NCBI RefSeq assembly: GCF_024129735.1
Contig: NZ_JAMXXK010000004.1
Location: 34,609 to 98,608 of the forward strand
Source: Acinetobacter lwoffii
GTDB taxonomy: Bacteria; Pseudomonadota; Gammaproteobacteria; Pseudomonadales; Moraxellaceae
Length of the DNA stretch: 64,000 bases
Direction of reading: 5' to 3'
Below are positions 27,170 through 36,214 of the stretch, in pieces (position 1 is the stretch's first letter; every line of letters begins with the position of its first letter). The notes under the pieces are model-generated. The model saw only the letters and a list, made by a program, of their open reading frames with translations, ran no database searches and was not told the DNA's origin. The position numbers were made by a program, and so were the translations under genes.

Positions 27170-28541
27170 TCACAGCTTGAAATGGCGTTTGGTCATGAGT
27201 CTTTTGGCCGTGTTTATTGTGCTGTGGAGTGCAGTATTTTCATGGCTGTATATTGACCTGAAACAGCGTTTACAAGACACACTGGATCAACGCTTATCGG
27301 CATCTGCACAAATGGTTGCCCGGCTGATTCAGCAGTTACCGCTGGATAGTCTAGGGGATGCAACCTTATCCAAATTAGCCAAGAATGATGATGCAAACCA
27401 GTTAATTGCCTGTGAAGTTTCTCTTTTTAGCTCTGACATCTCGTTAGGTAATCAGGTGATTGCCAAAACACGCGGTGCCCCCCAAAATTTAAGCCAGCGA
27501 CCAGAAGGATTCAGCACCTGGCAGCAGGGTGATACGGAATGGCGCAGTTATGTTCTGCGTCGTGGCGATATTCAGGTGGTGGCAGCAGAACGTATGTTCT
27601 TGAGGGATACCTTACTACAGCAGATTCTGCAGTCCGTACTGATTCCCTTGGTCTTCTCACTGCTGATCTGTATTGCCCTGATCATCTTTATTATCCGCAG
27701 ACAGTTCCGGTCTTTGGATCAGCTCAGTCAATACCTGAACCAGAAAAACCTTAGCTATTCAGAGGTGGCAGATTTTTTAATGCAGCTCAAGCCTGCAAGT
27801 ATTCCCCAAGAAGTACAGCCTTTTGTCAACAATTCCACGCAGTTGATTCAAAAACTCAATGACAGTCTGCAACAGGAGAAAGCCTTTAGTGCCTATGCTG
27901 CACATGAATTACGCAGTCCCCTGACTGCAATTAAAACCCATGTACAACTGGCCCAGCTGATCGGTCAGCAGCAGCACCTGCCTGAATCCATTCAGCATAA
28001 TTTGCAGCAGGCCAATGAGAGTATCCGGCGTTATACGCTGTTACTCGAGCAGCTTTTATTGCTGACCCAATCAGAAAACAGTATCCAGGCAATGCCTGAG
28101 GCCATCTGGCTTCGCCCCATACTTGAGAAAGTTCTTGCAGACTTAGGTACACGCTATCCAGAAATGAACAAAAAAATACAAGTAAACTGGGACAACTTGG
28201 GCGAAATTCAGCTGCCTGAATTTGTGCTGTATACCGTACTGAAAAATCTGCTTGAAAATGCCCTGCTGCATGCACAGGCTGCCCATATCTGGATTTCCAT
28301 GCAGTCTGGTTGCCTAGTGATTGAAGATGATGGACAGCAACTGACAGCACAGGATATCCAACATTTAGGACAACGCTTCTGGCGCAAATCTGCTCAGCAG
28401 CACGGCCATGGTTTAGGACTGGCATTGACCGCTAACCTGTTAAAACAGTATGGCTATCAGCTCTCTTTCAATGCCCGACAGCCCTATGGGCTTCGCATTG
28501 AAATCAATTCAATACAATCGAAAACCCTAGAGATTTTTTGA
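27162..28541 (+). CDS. Two-component sensor histidine kinase
   Basis: Membrane histidine kinase, about 459 residues. Two membrane segments (near 10-30 and 160-182) flank a periplasmic sensing region of about 130 residues. Then come a HAMP-like linker, a HisKA domain with the phospho-accepting His in AAHELRSPLTAIKTH, and an HATPase domain with NLLENALLHA and GHGLGLALT. The ATG at 27162 overlaps the regulator stop and is preferred over an upstream GTG at 27123. The last 30 bp of the gene recur, diverged, at about 34.8 kb. Confidence 0.9.
   Translation: MFSHSLKWRLVMSLLAVFIVLWSAVFSWLYIDLKQRLQDTLDQRLSASAQMVARLIQQLPLDSLGDATLSKLAKNDDANQLIACEVSLFSSDISLGNQVIAKTRGAPQNLSQRPEGFSTWQQGDTEWRSYVLRRGDIQVVAAERMFLRDTLLQQILQSVLIPLVFSLLICIALIIFIIRRQFRSLDQLSQYLNQKNLSYSEVADFLMQLKPASIPQEVQPFVNNSTQLIQKLNDSLQQEKAFSAYAAHELRSPLTAIKTHVQLAQLIGQQQHLPESIQHNLQQANESIRRYTLLLEQLLLLTQSENSIQAMPEAIWLRPILEKVLADLGTRYPEMNKKIQVNWDNLGEIQLPEFVLYTVLKNLLENALLHAQAAHIWISMQSGCLVIEDDGQQLTAQDIQHLGQRFWRKSAQQHGHGLGLALTANLLKQYGYQLSFNARQPYGLRIEINSIQSKTLEIF
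28522..28539. repeat. Short repeat shared with 34805-34822
   Basis: AAACCCTAGAGATTTTTT is identical at the two sites. Here it encodes the last residues of the sensor kinase (TLEIF). At 34.8 kb it lies outside any gene but still reads TLEIF-stop, suggesting a remnant of a related gene end. Confidence 0.6.
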
Positions 28542-28824
28542 AATAAAAATTCTTACTTTTCAACATCCAATAAAGATATCACCAATTCAAATCACTTCCT
28601 TTGTTTATACAAATAACTTTTTCTTCAACAAAAACCTTCTCTGTATTCTCAAGTTTATAATCAGGCGATCACAACGCACTTTTAATTTTTAGCATAGAAA
28701 CAGGTATAAAAATAATAAGACCCCTCTATGAAAACAAAAATGCCAGAGAAAAAAGATCACTTGATGCAACTAGGCCTGTCACCAATTAGCTTAAAAAAAT
28801 CTAATCTGTCCTCATTATTTTTTC
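28542..28824. other. AT-rich non-coding stretch
   Basis: No credible gene on either strand. It contains two segments (28511-28549 and about 28644-28715) that resemble DNA at 34795-34833 and 34973-35046. No clear terminator is visible after the kinase gene. Confidence 0.6.
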
Positions 28825-29028
28825 ATGACTAAACGCTATGCATTAAGAAATGATCAGTGGGAACAGATTAAGGATCTGTTGCCCGGACGAGCAAGTACTG
28901 TTTGAGTAACTGCCAAAGACAACAGGGTATTTGTTGAAGCAGTATTGTATCGGTATCGTTCAAGTATTCCGTAGTGAGATTTACCAGAATGCTTTGGGGA
29001 TTTTAGAGTCGTGCACACTCGCTTTAGC
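28825..29028 (+). pseudogene. IS5-family transposase relic, N-terminal
   Basis: About 68 codons in one frame read MTKRYALRNDQWEQIKDLLPG, then, after a TGA, VTAKDNRVFVEAVLYRYRSSIP, then TAG-TGA where Trp-Arg is expected, then DLPECFGDFRVVHTRFS. This is the N-terminal part of an IS5-family transposase with three stop codons and no DDE domain. Terminal repeats could not be placed. It lies between the sensor kinase and the potassium channel gene and is not functional. Confidence 0.8.
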
Positions 29029-29145
29029 CCTAAAAATCCAGGATAATCACCACCCCATAGTTCTGATTAATTTTTTAAAAATTTCCTTTCGATGGCCGGG
29101 CTTGCGCTAAACTCAAAGCATCTTATCGCACCGTAATGCACTGTT

Positions 29146-30129
29146 ATGGAATTCAAGGCCTGGTATAAGCTTCGCAGATTTATTTATGACAATTTGCATA
29201 ATGAAGAACACGAAAGCATCTTAAGTCGCGTCATCAATATATTTCTGATTATATTGATTATTGGGAATACTGCTGCCGTTTTACTTGAATCAATCAATGA
29301 CCTCTATCAATCCTATCAGCTGCTGTTTGATGCCTTTGAATTATTCTCGATCTTTATTTTTACCCTGGAATATTTATTAAGATTTTGGGCCATTGCGGAA
29401 AAAGACCCCTTTGAAGGTGCATGGAAAAACCGATGGTTATGGATCCGTAGTGGCGGTGCCATCATTGACCTGTTGGCGATTCTCCCGGCCTATATTAACT
29501 TCTTTGTGCATCTCGATTTACGCTTCCTGCGAATCCTTCGATTATTCAGATTACTCAAATTAACCCGTTATTTCGTCTCCCTGCAGATTTTATTGCGGGT
29601 GATCAAGCGCGAAAAGGGCTCATTTCAGGCGGTTATTTTTATCCTGCTGATCATGATCATCATCGCGGCGGCTGGAGTATATGTGGTTGAAAATAAGGCT
29701 CAACCAGAAGTCTTTAGCTCCATCCCTGCATCCATGTGGTGGGCAGTGGTGACACTGACCACGGTCGGCTATGGCGATGTGACACCAATCACCCCCTTAG
29801 GCCGCTTTCTAGGGGCTTTAATTACTATTTTAGGGGTGGGTCTGGCAGCGCTTCCTGCGGGTATTCTGGCAAATGGTCTGGCCAATGAGCTGAGACAGCG
29901 CAAGCACAAACTGGAATTAAGATTTCGTGAACTGCTCGATGATGCAGAAATTGACTTAATTGAAGATCAAGAAAAAATTGAAATTTTACGTAAAGAAGTC
30001 GGACTGAGCAAAGAACAAATGCAGGATATCCTGTTAGAACTTATTCATGAGCGTAAGAAAGAACAACTCGAGCAGGAAAAAAACAAATATTTCTTCTGTC
30101 CACATTGTGGGCATAAGTTACCTGATTAA
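29146..30129 (+). CDS. Voltage-gated-type potassium channel
   Basis: A 327-residue six-segment ion channel of the inner membrane. An arginine-rich S4-like helix reads RFLRILRLFRLLKLTRYF, the pore has the potassium selectivity filter TTVGYGDV, and a short S6 follows. The cytoplasmic tail (from about residue 245) is predicted helical and coiled, and ends in a small metal-ribbon-like CPHCGHKL. It stands alone; its start lies 117 bp after an IS relic. Family assignment is firm; gating and physiological role are not. Confidence 0.9.
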   Translation: MEFKAWYKLRRFIYDNLHNEEHESILSRVINIFLIILIIGNTAAVLLESINDLYQSYQLLFDAFELFSIFIFTLEYLLRFWAIAEKDPFEGAWKNRWLWIRSGGAIIDLLAILPAYINFFVHLDLRFLRILRLFRLLKLTRYFVSLQILLRVIKREKGSFQAVIFILLIMIIIAAAGVYVVENKAQPEVFSSIPASMWWAVVTLTTVGYGDVTPITPLGRFLGALITILGVGLAALPAGILANGLANELRQRKHKLELRFRELLDDAEIDLIEDQEKIEILRKEVGLSKEQMQDILLELIHERKKEQLEQEKNKYFFCPHCGHKLPD

Positions 30130-30239
30130 ATTCGAACGTCAATGCAAGCGTATCATCACGAGCGACCATCGGGTATGACGCCCGTTGCAGACAGATACTA
30201 TTCACTCAATCCACTCGACTGAATCAGGATCAAATCCTC

Positions 30240-31301
30240 TCAGGCCAAAAATGCAGCGATGTCTTCCGCTACTGCCCGAGCTGTCCGGGAAACCCCGACC
30301 AGCGTGGCCGAAGCAGCACCGGTCCATTCTCCATAGCCCACCAGCCATAAATTTGGTACCTGAACAGAGCGGCCATTCTGAACCGCAATGGTCTGGTCCG
30401 GCTGGATAATTCCGAGGCTGCTGAGGTGATTCAGCGCCGCCTTAAATCCTGTACACCAGATCACTGCATCCACTTGCGCGGTGCTGCCATCTTCCCAAAT
30501 CACACCATGTTCTGTAAAAGCTGAAAATGGACGCCTGCTCTGCAAAATGCCTCGCTCACGTGCATCTTTAACTGAATCAATCATGACAATATCACCCAAC
30601 CCCCCAATGGGCTGCTCAATCTTTCTACCTTCCTGCTGGGCTTTCAGGCGCTCAGTCGCCCTTAAGAACAGGACACGGCCATCGACATCATCTGCCAGAA
30701 ACTGCGGCGGTGTCTGGGTGATCCAAAGCGTTTCGGCCACCTGAGATACTTCTGCCAAGATTTGTGCACCAGAGTTACCGCCACCCACCACCATGACTTT
30801 CTTGGTTTTAAATAACTCAGCATTTTTATAATCTGCGGAATGCAGTTGTACGCCCTGAAAATGCTCACGGCCGGCATACTCGGGAATAAATGGTTGGCTC
30901 CATGTCCCTGTAGCGCTTACCACCGCTTTGGCTTTCCAGGATTGTTCCCCGGCATAAACCTCTAAATATGTCCCCTTGTTTTCCACGTGATCCACATGCA
31001 CCGGACGAACTACAGGAAAGTGATAGCGCTGCTCATAGGCGGTCAAATAATCGATCACCTCATTGCGGGTCGGATAGGTCTGTTCGGTCGCCGGCATCAT
31101 CCAGCCCGACAGCGAACTCCAGCTATTCGGGGAGAAAAGACGCAAGGACTCCCAGGCATGCTGCCAGGCACCTCCAGGCTGAGGCTGATCATCCAGGATG
31201 ATAAACGGAATATTCTTGCGCTTTAAGAAATAAGCCGTGGACAAACCGGCCTGTCCACCACCGATGATGATCACATCAACTTCAGCTTGTAATTGAGCCA
31301 A
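30240..31301 (-). CDS. arsO: ArsO-type flavin-dependent monooxygenase
   Basis: Two-dinucleotide-binding FAD/NADPH oxidoreductase linked to arsenic operons. The FAD site [16 protein letters not shown] is at the N-terminus, a second nucleotide site [13 protein letters not shown] near residue 165, and the later WCTGFK marks the monooxygenase-like group. The TTG at 31301 is proposed as start because AGGGGGG lies 8 bases upstream; an ATG pair at 31331/31328 has no ribosome site and sits in the tail of a terminator. It may act on organic arsenicals; its substrate is uncertain. Confidence 0.85.
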   Translation of the reverse strand: MAQLQAEVDVIIIGGGQAGLSTAYFLKRKNIPFIILDDQPQPGGAWQHAWESLRLFSPNSWSSLSGWMMPATEQTYPTRNEVIDYLTAYEQRYHFPVVRPVHVDHVENKGTYLEVYAGEQSWKAKAVVSATGTWSQPFIPEYAGREHFQGVQLHSADYKNAELFKTKKVMVVGGGNSGAQILAEVSQVAETLWITQTPPQFLADDVDGRVLFLRATERLKAQQEGRKIEQPIGGLGDIVMIDSVKDARERGILQSRRPFSAFTEHGVIWEDGSTAQVDAVIWCTGFKAALNHLSSLGIIQPDQTIAVQNGRSVQVPNLWLVGYGEWTGAASATLVGVSRTARAVAEDIAAFLA

Positions 31302-31331
31302 AATATTTCCCCCCTTCTTTATTGTCATCAA

Positions 31332-31363
31332 ATAAAAACCCAGCCTGCTTATCAGACTGGGCG
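31332..31363 (-). terminator. Terminator between arsH and arsO
   Basis: Stem CCCAGCCTG / CAGACTGGG (one mismatch) with a 5-base loop; the minus strand continues with TTTTTATTT. It would end the arsR-arsH transcript, so arsO expression needs read-through or its own promoter. Confidence 0.75.
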
Positions 31364-31442
31364 TATTTCATAAAATTTTCAAGCGTTTAAATTAGCCTTC
31401 CATTGCTCAAGATACTTTTCAGTCTCTCTGATCACCTAGAAT

Positions 31443-32150
31443 TTATAAACTACGCTGATTGACACGTTTAGATAATTCTTCAGCTGATTCCTTACGTTCT
31501 GAATAACGATCTGTCAGGTATTTGCTTTGTCCACGAGTCAGTAGGGTGAACTTAAATAACTCTTCCATCACATCCACAATCCGGTCATAGAAAGCCGAAG
31601 GTTTCATTCGCCCATCTTCTTCAAACTCCAAAAAAGCTTTTGGAACTGAAGACTGATTTGGAATGGTGATCATCCGCATCCACCGCCCCAAAATACGCAT
31701 CTGGTTCAGGCTGTTAAATGACTGTGATCCCCCACTGACTTGCATCAAGGCAAGGGTTTTTCCTTGAGTGGCACGAATTGCGCCCCCTGCCAGTGGAATC
31801 CAGTCAATCTGGGATTTAAAGATGGAACTCATAGAACCATGTCGTTCCGGTGAACACCACACCATGCCTTCTGACCATGCTAAAAGTTCATGCAACTCTT
31901 TTACTTTTGGATGCTCAGTATCCGCATCTTCAGGTAAAGGAAGCCCTTTAGGATGAAAGATTTTTACTTCTGCCCCAAAATATTCAAGGATTCGACCAGC
32001 TTCAAGAACTGCAAGGCGACTGTAAGAACGTTCCCGATTAGACCCATAGAGCAGTAAAATCCGAGGAGGATGAGCTAGTTCTTTGGCTTGGACTTTTTCA
32101 AAGGTGGGTTGTTCAATAAGATTTGGATCTACGTTAGGCAGGTTCATCAT
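31443..32150 (-). CDS. arsH: Arsenic-resistance NADPH-dependent FMN reductase ArsH
   Basis: A 235-residue flavodoxin-like protein of the ArsH group, which oxidises trivalent organoarsenicals. The FMN phosphate loop [12 protein letters not shown] is near residue 33, and the [19 protein letters not shown] block is the ArsH hallmark. The gene follows acr3 by 1 bp with GAGG as its ribosome site, and ends before a terminator. Its presence beside arsO suggests the operon also handles organic arsenic. Confidence 0.94.
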   Translation of the reverse strand: MMNLPNVDPNLIEQPTFEKVQAKELAHPPRILLLYGSNRERSYSRLAVLEAGRILEYFGAEVKIFHPKGLPLPEDADTEHPKVKELHELLAWSEGMVWCSPERHGSMSSIFKSQIDWIPLAGGAIRATQGKTLALMQVSGGSQSFNSLNQMRILGRWMRMITIPNQSSVPKAFLEFEEDGRMKPSAFYDRIVDVMEELFKFTLLTRGQSKYLTDRYSERKESAEELSKRVNQRSL

Positions 32151-32151
32151 A

Positions 32152-33192
32152 TCAAGCCTCTTTAAAATATTTCTTTCTTAGCCACAGTGAAACACTCACT
32201 AAAGCAATTAACACAGGTACTTCAACCAGTGGGCCAATAATCGTGGTAAAAGCAACAGGCGAAGCGATACCAAAAGTTGCAATCGCTACTGCAAGTGATA
32301 ATTCAAAATTATTCCCCGCTGCGGTAAATGCAATTGCTGTGGTCTTAGGATAGTCATTGCCCATCCATTTACTCATAAAGAAGCTGATGAAGAACATTAA
32401 AACGAAGTAAATGGTTAAAGGAATCGCGATGCGTAAAACTTCAAGCGGAAGACTCACGACATCACCGCCTTTTAGGCTAAACATGGCCAGAATGGTGAAC
32501 AGCAAAGCCATTAAACTCAGCGGACTGATTTTCGGAATGAACTTGGTTTCATACCATTCCACGCCTTTCTGTTTCACCAAAATCCATCGCGTTAAGAAAC
32601 CTAATAAGAACGGAATACCAAGATAAACCAGAACAGCATGGGTAATGGTCCAGAAGCTAACATTGATCACTTGAGCTTCAATACCAAAATATGGCGGAAG
32701 GAAGGTCAGGAATAACCAGGCGTAGGTACTGAAGAATAAAATCTGGAAAATACTGTTAAACGCCACCAATGCTGCAACATATTGGTTATCACCACAGGCC
32801 AGACCATTCCACACCAGTACCATGGCGATACATCGAGCTAAACCAATCAGGATCACGCCTGTCATATACTCTGGATAGCTATGCAAAAAAATTACAGCCA
32901 ACGCAAACATCAGTACCGGAGCAATCAACCAGTTTTGAATTAAAGATAGCGTCAGGGTTTTTTTATCCTTAAACACTTGTGGCAAGGTCGCATAATCCAC
33001 TTTTGCCAGGGGTGGATACATCATCAGAATCAGACCAATCGCGATTGGAATATTGACTGAATTAATACTGAATTGATCCAGAGCAACCGATGCTTGAGGA
33101 AAAAAGTTTCCTATTGCGATGCCTAACGCCATGGCAATAAAAATCCACAGCGTCAGGTTGCGATCTAAAAAGGACATGCGTTTTTCAGACAT
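32152..33192 (-). CDS. acr3: ACR3-family arsenite efflux permease
   Basis: Ten-segment inner-membrane carrier that exports arsenite, 346 residues. Family features include the first segment [20 protein letters not shown], the conserved cysteine in [15 protein letters not shown], and the late [12 protein letters not shown] segment. It is located between the arsenate reductase (5 bp upstream) and arsH in one transcript. It exports what ArsC produces. It belongs to the ACR3 rather than the ArsB superfamily by these motifs. Confidence 0.95.
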   Translation of the reverse strand: MSEKRMSFLDRNLTLWIFIAMALGIAIGNFFPQASVALDQFSINSVNIPIAIGLILMMYPPLAKVDYATLPQVFKDKKTLTLSLIQNWLIAPVLMFALAVIFLHSYPEYMTGVILIGLARCIAMVLVWNGLACGDNQYVAALVAFNSIFQILFFSTYAWLFLTFLPPYFGIEAQVINVSFWTITHAVLVYLGIPFLLGFLTRWILVKQKGVEWYETKFIPKISPLSLMALLFTILAMFSLKGGDVVSLPLEVLRIAIPLTIYFVLMFFISFFMSKWMGNDYPKTTAIAFTAAGNNFELSLAVAIATFGIASPVAFTTIIGPLVEVPVLIALVSVSLWLRKKYFKEA

Positions 33193-33197
33193 GTGAC

Positions 33198-33671
33198 TTA
33201 CTCAACATTCGAAATTTGATTAATCGCTGCAATCAATTGTGAGCGAGAAAGTTCATCTACGTTAAGTTTAAACAAAGTATCCAGGCGACGATTGATATGT
33301 TCAACAGTGTTCATAAAGGCTTGCATTTTTTCTTCTTTATCCACCTCTAAATGTGACGGATCAGACAGGCCCCAGTGCGCCTTGATCGCTCCGCCAAGAT
33401 AAAGAGGACACGCTTCCTGTGCAGCCGCATCACAGACGGTAATCACCACGTCTGGCTGATACTGTTCACAGGCATCAATCGTCTTGCTGGATAAGCCTTT
33501 AGTCGACAAGCCCAGATTGTGCAGGGTTTCAAGCGTCAAGGGATGCACCTGACCGGAAGGTTTGCTGCCAGCACTGTAAGCGACCCAGCCTTCTGGCGCA
33601 CGGCTATTGAACAACACTTCAGATAGAATGCTGCGGCAACTGTTCCCCGTGCATAAAAACAAAAATTTCAT
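33198..33671 (-). CDS. arsC: Arsenate reductase, low-molecular-weight phosphatase type
   Basis: Reduces arsenate to arsenite using thioredoxin or a glutathione system. The 157-residue protein starts with the P-loop CTGNSCRS (catalytic Cys8) and has the downstream cysteine-containing [11 protein letters not shown] region, as in thioredoxin-linked ArsC, plus the late GLSDPSHLE aspartate. It follows arsR by 6 bp. A second, unrelated arsenate reductase of the glutaredoxin type is encoded about 0.5 kb upstream. Confidence 0.92.
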   Translation of the reverse strand: MKFLFLCTGNSCRSILSEVLFNSRAPEGWVAYSAGSKPSGQVHPLTLETLHNLGLSTKGLSSKTIDACEQYQPDVVITVCDAAAQEACPLYLGGAIKAHWGLSDPSHLEVDKEEKMQAFMNTVEHINRRLDTLFKLNVDELSRSQLIAAINQISNVE

Positions 33672-33677
33672 GAAAAC

Positions 33678-33998
33678 TTACTCGCAATGGCTCTGAATCG
33701 ATAGAGCGGAAGAATCAAATAAAACCGGAACGTCACTACGTTTCAGTACGTCCAGAATTTCAAAGCACCAGGCCGGTAATTGCGGATTGAGGCTGTAGTA
33801 CACCCACTGGCTTTGCCGACGATCGTTGAGCAGACCGCAAGACCGCAACAAGGCCAAATGCCGTGAAATTTTTGGTTGGCTTAACTGCAGTTTATCGGTC
33901 AGATCACAGACGCATTGCTCTTTGTTTTGTGCAATTAGCAGGACAATACTGAGACGTGTTTCATCAGATAAACATTTAAAAAACTGAACGTGGTCCAT
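33678..33998 (-). CDS. arsR: Arsenic-responsive repressor ArsR
   Basis: A 106-residue winged-helix repressor that leaves DNA when arsenite binds. The metal-binding signature CVCDL is near residue 30 at the start of the DNA-binding helices, which include QPKISRHLALLRSCGLL. The ATG at 33998 with GGGAGC upstream is preferred over the one at 34010. It is the first gene of arsR-arsC-acr3-arsH. The candidate operator lies 22 bp upstream and recurs before the second arsC. Confidence 0.92.
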   Translation of the reverse strand: MDHVQFFKCLSDETRLSIVLLIAQNKEQCVCDLTDKLQLSQPKISRHLALLRSCGLLNDRRQSQWVYYSLNPQLPAWCFEILDVLKRSDVPVLFDSSALSIQSHCE

Positions 33999-34020
33999 AA
34001 TTGCTCCCATTTTTTATGCA

Positions 34021-34035
34021 AATATACACATATCC
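34021..34035. promoter_or_regulatory. Candidate ArsR box upstream of arsR
   Basis: AATATACACATATCC, 22 bp before the arsR start, differs by one base from AATATACGCATATCC at 34681-34695 in front of the second arsC. The area also has an AT-rich palindromic core (CATATATATG). Confidence 0.6.
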
Positions 34036-34159
34036 ATATATATGGTAAAGATGACCTGTCAAAAATGATATCCAGATCAGAATATGCCTACCAGAAAGCG
34101 CTCGCTTGAACAATTTCCCGCTTTTTCCGATATAGATCATCGTCAATGTGTTTTTCAGA

Positions 34160-34192
34160 TAAAAAAGCTCCAATCAAGTTGAAGCTTTTTCG
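34160..34192 (-). terminator. Terminator after the upstream arsC
   Basis: Stem AAGCTTCAA / TTGGAGCTT (one G-U pair) with a 5-base loop on the minus strand, followed by TTTTTT. It lies 15 bp after the arsC2 stop. Confidence 0.75.
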
Positions 34193-34206
34193 CATGGGGG
34201 GACACT

Positions 34207-34641
34207 TTATTTTACCCGATTGCCCTGTTCATCCACGATGATTTCACCGTCTTCTTTGGCAAAGGCTTTTAATTGTGGCAAAGGCAGAATATCCAGTACC
34301 ACTTCCGATGGACGGCATAATCGGGTTCCAAACTCGGTAACCACCAACGGGCGATTGATCAGGATCGGATGTTGCAGCATGGCATCCAGCAGTTTCTCAT
34401 CGCTCCAGCCGGCATCATCCAGATTCAGCTCGGTGTAGGGATCGACATTTTTACGGAGCACTTCACGAACCGTCAAACCGGCATCCCGAATCATGTTGAC
34501 CAGCTGATCTTTCGAGGGTGGCGTAAGCAGATATTCGATCACTTCCGGCTCAATTCCCGCATTGCGAATTAAGGCCAGCGTATTGCGTGAGGTGCCACAG
34601 ACCGGGTTATGATAAATTTGCACTTTTGGCATTTGATCCAT
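34207..34641 (-). CDS. arsC: Arsenate reductase, glutaredoxin-dependent ArsC
   Basis: A 144-residue reductase of the ArsC/YffB thioredoxin-fold family, distinct from the phosphatase-type ArsC in the same island. The catalytic Cys is in YHNPVCGTSRNTL; the arsenate-binding arginines are expected in LINRPLVVTEFG and GTRLCRPSE. The ATG at 34641 with AAGG upstream is preferred; an ATG 3 codons later is possible. It is a separate transcript, with its own terminator and a copy of the candidate ArsR box upstream. Confidence 0.92.
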   Translation of the reverse strand: MDQMPKVQIYHNPVCGTSRNTLALIRNAGIEPEVIEYLLTPPSKDQLVNMIRDAGLTVREVLRKNVDPYTELNLDDAGWSDEKLLDAMLQHPILINRPLVVTEFGTRLCRPSEVVLDILPLPQLKAFAKEDGEIIVDEQGNRVK

Positions 34642-34680
34642 GAGCTTTAGCCTTATCAATGAATCATGCCTTTATATATG

Positions 34681-34695
34681 AATATACGCATATCC
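34681..34695. promoter_or_regulatory. Candidate ArsR box upstream of the glutaredoxin-type arsC
   Basis: AATATACGCATATCC lies 39 bp before the gene start and matches 14 of 15 bases of the motif in front of arsR, in the same orientation relative to transcription. Confidence 0.6.
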
Positions 34696-35045
34696 GCAAT
34701 ATTAAATATAAGATTCTCTAAGGAAGCTTTTAAAAGGTCTGATGTGTGCTGAAAAAGTAGGACGTAATCATCAGTTAACTTAAGAAGAAAATACAATACA
34801 ACTGAAACCCTAGAGATTTTTTAAAATAAAAAAAATACAATATGAACAAAAACCAAAGAGATTTCGTAGATTAAAAACCATTATTTTTCATATTATTAAA
34901 GATTTTAATGTGTTTTAATTCTGTACATAGCCCTATCAAAACTGCGACTTTTCCAATACAAATCCTGCAGTTTATTCTCAGGTTTTTGATCAAATGGTTA
35001 TGACCCACAATTTACTTTTATCATGAAGACTGGTTATAAAAATAA
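34696..35045. other. AT-rich non-coding stretch
   Basis: No gene is supported. It contains a copy of the sensor-kinase gene tail (34795-34833) and a further segment (34973-35046) resembling DNA downstream of that kinase. It forms the left part of a decayed region. Confidence 0.55.
34805..34822. repeat. Short repeat shared with 28522-28539
   Basis: Second copy of AAACCCTAGAGATTTTTT. In frame it reads TLEIF followed by TAA, like the end of the sensor kinase at 28.5 kb. Confidence 0.6.
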
Positions 35046-35887
35046 TTAAAGTCTCATGCTGAAAATATCTAGATTCGCAAGCGAGCGTCATAGTGACCAA
35101 CGTAAAAAAGTCATACAGGCCGAAATGCTGCAGCCCCAAACATTTATTCAAAATGCATCTGCCCTTACCTTCTCTCTTGAAGGCGTATCAGCATCAGCAA
35201 TATCTTTCGATACTGCACACCCTGGAAGATGTTATCGAGCATAAAGCCAGCTCTGTACGTAATAAAAAATGCTGTATCATTGCTACCGCAAGCAAATCAT
35301 GCTGTTCAACCAACGATATGACCTGGAACTAGATCTACCCTGTAAACAGTTGCTCAGCATTGAGTGGGAAGCCATGGAGTTTGACCGGGAATGGCTGCAA
35401 CGATCCAGCTATACGAGCCTGATTCATCAGAAGATCTGGCGCTACTGAAATACGGCACAGTACTTTGGATCTGCAGCTGCTATTCCTGACACCTTTGTCT
35501 CCAAGCTATGGCGATCTGTATGACCACAATGCTCCGCTGAGAAAATCACGCACACTGGTTCTAGACCGCATTACCCAACTCTGGCTGGCACGTTTTCTGG
35601 CACAGTCCCCACCGGTGCGCATGAACGCTTTCGACTAACTCAGGGTGATCTTCAAGAAAATGGGTTTTACAGGGCAATATTCCGAGATCTCCAGACTGTT
35701 GGATTCGGCAAGCTGTCATTGGGTGCAGCTCCCTGACGTGACACTGGATTCCGCCTTGAGCCGCTGTCTAGAAGATAAAAATCAGACCTGCGGTTTAAGC
35801 CTGGCATCCTTTAAAAACTATCTGAATCCACCACTGCTGTCCGGTCCCTTAAGGATTTTTACCGCCGCGAAAAAAGCAGCTGTTTAA
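35046..35887 (+). pseudogene. Decayed coding region, function not recognised
   Basis: Several protein-like stretches appear in shifting frames: about 35153-35330 (LPSLLKAYQHQQYLSIL), 35298-35448 (LPCKQLLSIEWEAMEFD), 35470-35638 (GDLYDHNAPLRKSRTLVLD) and 35645-35887 (an 80-codon frame with LLDSASCHWVQLPDV). None starts with a clear ribosome site, and stops separate them. Together they look like one or two genes broken by frameshifts. I cannot name the family. The region lies between the ars genes and a tRNA gene. Confidence 0.5.
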
Positions 35888-36007
35888 TCAAACAATACGG
35901 TCCGAAACATGCGCATCACCTTATATCACGAGTTAGATTATTAAACCGTGATACATGCTGTGATACAAACATGGGGCAGTTATAGAGATACATACTAGAC
36001 TGCCAAA

Positions 36008-36048
36008 AATAAAAAAACCTCCTAAATATTTGAATTTAGGAGGTTTTC
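36008..36048 (-). terminator. Terminator of the tRNA-Val transcript
   Basis: A perfect 14-bp stem aaaacctcctaaat / atttaggaggtttt with a 6-base loop; the minus strand continues with TTTTTTTATTTTT. It lies about 45 bp beyond the 3' end of the tRNA. Confidence 0.85.
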
Positions 36049-36090
36049 TGCTTTATACAACCCTATAGAAATCTGTATAGAAGCTAATCT

Positions 36091-36167
36091 TGGTAGGTAT
36101 AAGCAGACTCGAACTGCTGACCTCTACGATGTCAACGTAGCGCTCTAACCAACTGAGCTATACACCT
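36091..36167 (-). tRNA. tRNA-Val (anticodon GAC)
   Basis: A 77-base cloverleaf on the minus strand with encoded CCA. Acceptor AGGTGTA pairs with TATACCT (one G-U). The D arm TAGCTCAGTTGGTTAGAGC, the anticodon arm CTACG-TTGACAT-CGTAG and the T arm with TTCGAGT are complete. The anticodon GAC decodes GUC valine. Confidence 0.95.
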
Positions 36168-36214
36168 AGAATGCTTGGCATATTATAAATTTTTTCTCAT
36201 TAAGACAAGCCTTT

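Noticed and set aside
31302..31331. ATG pair at 31331/31328 as the arsO start
   Set aside because: No ribosome site and overlaps the tail of the arsH terminator; the TTG at 31301 has AGGGGGG at good distance.
35645..35887. 80-codon frame as an intact small gene
   Set aside because: No ribosome site, and upstream segments in other frames look like earlier parts of the same broken gene.
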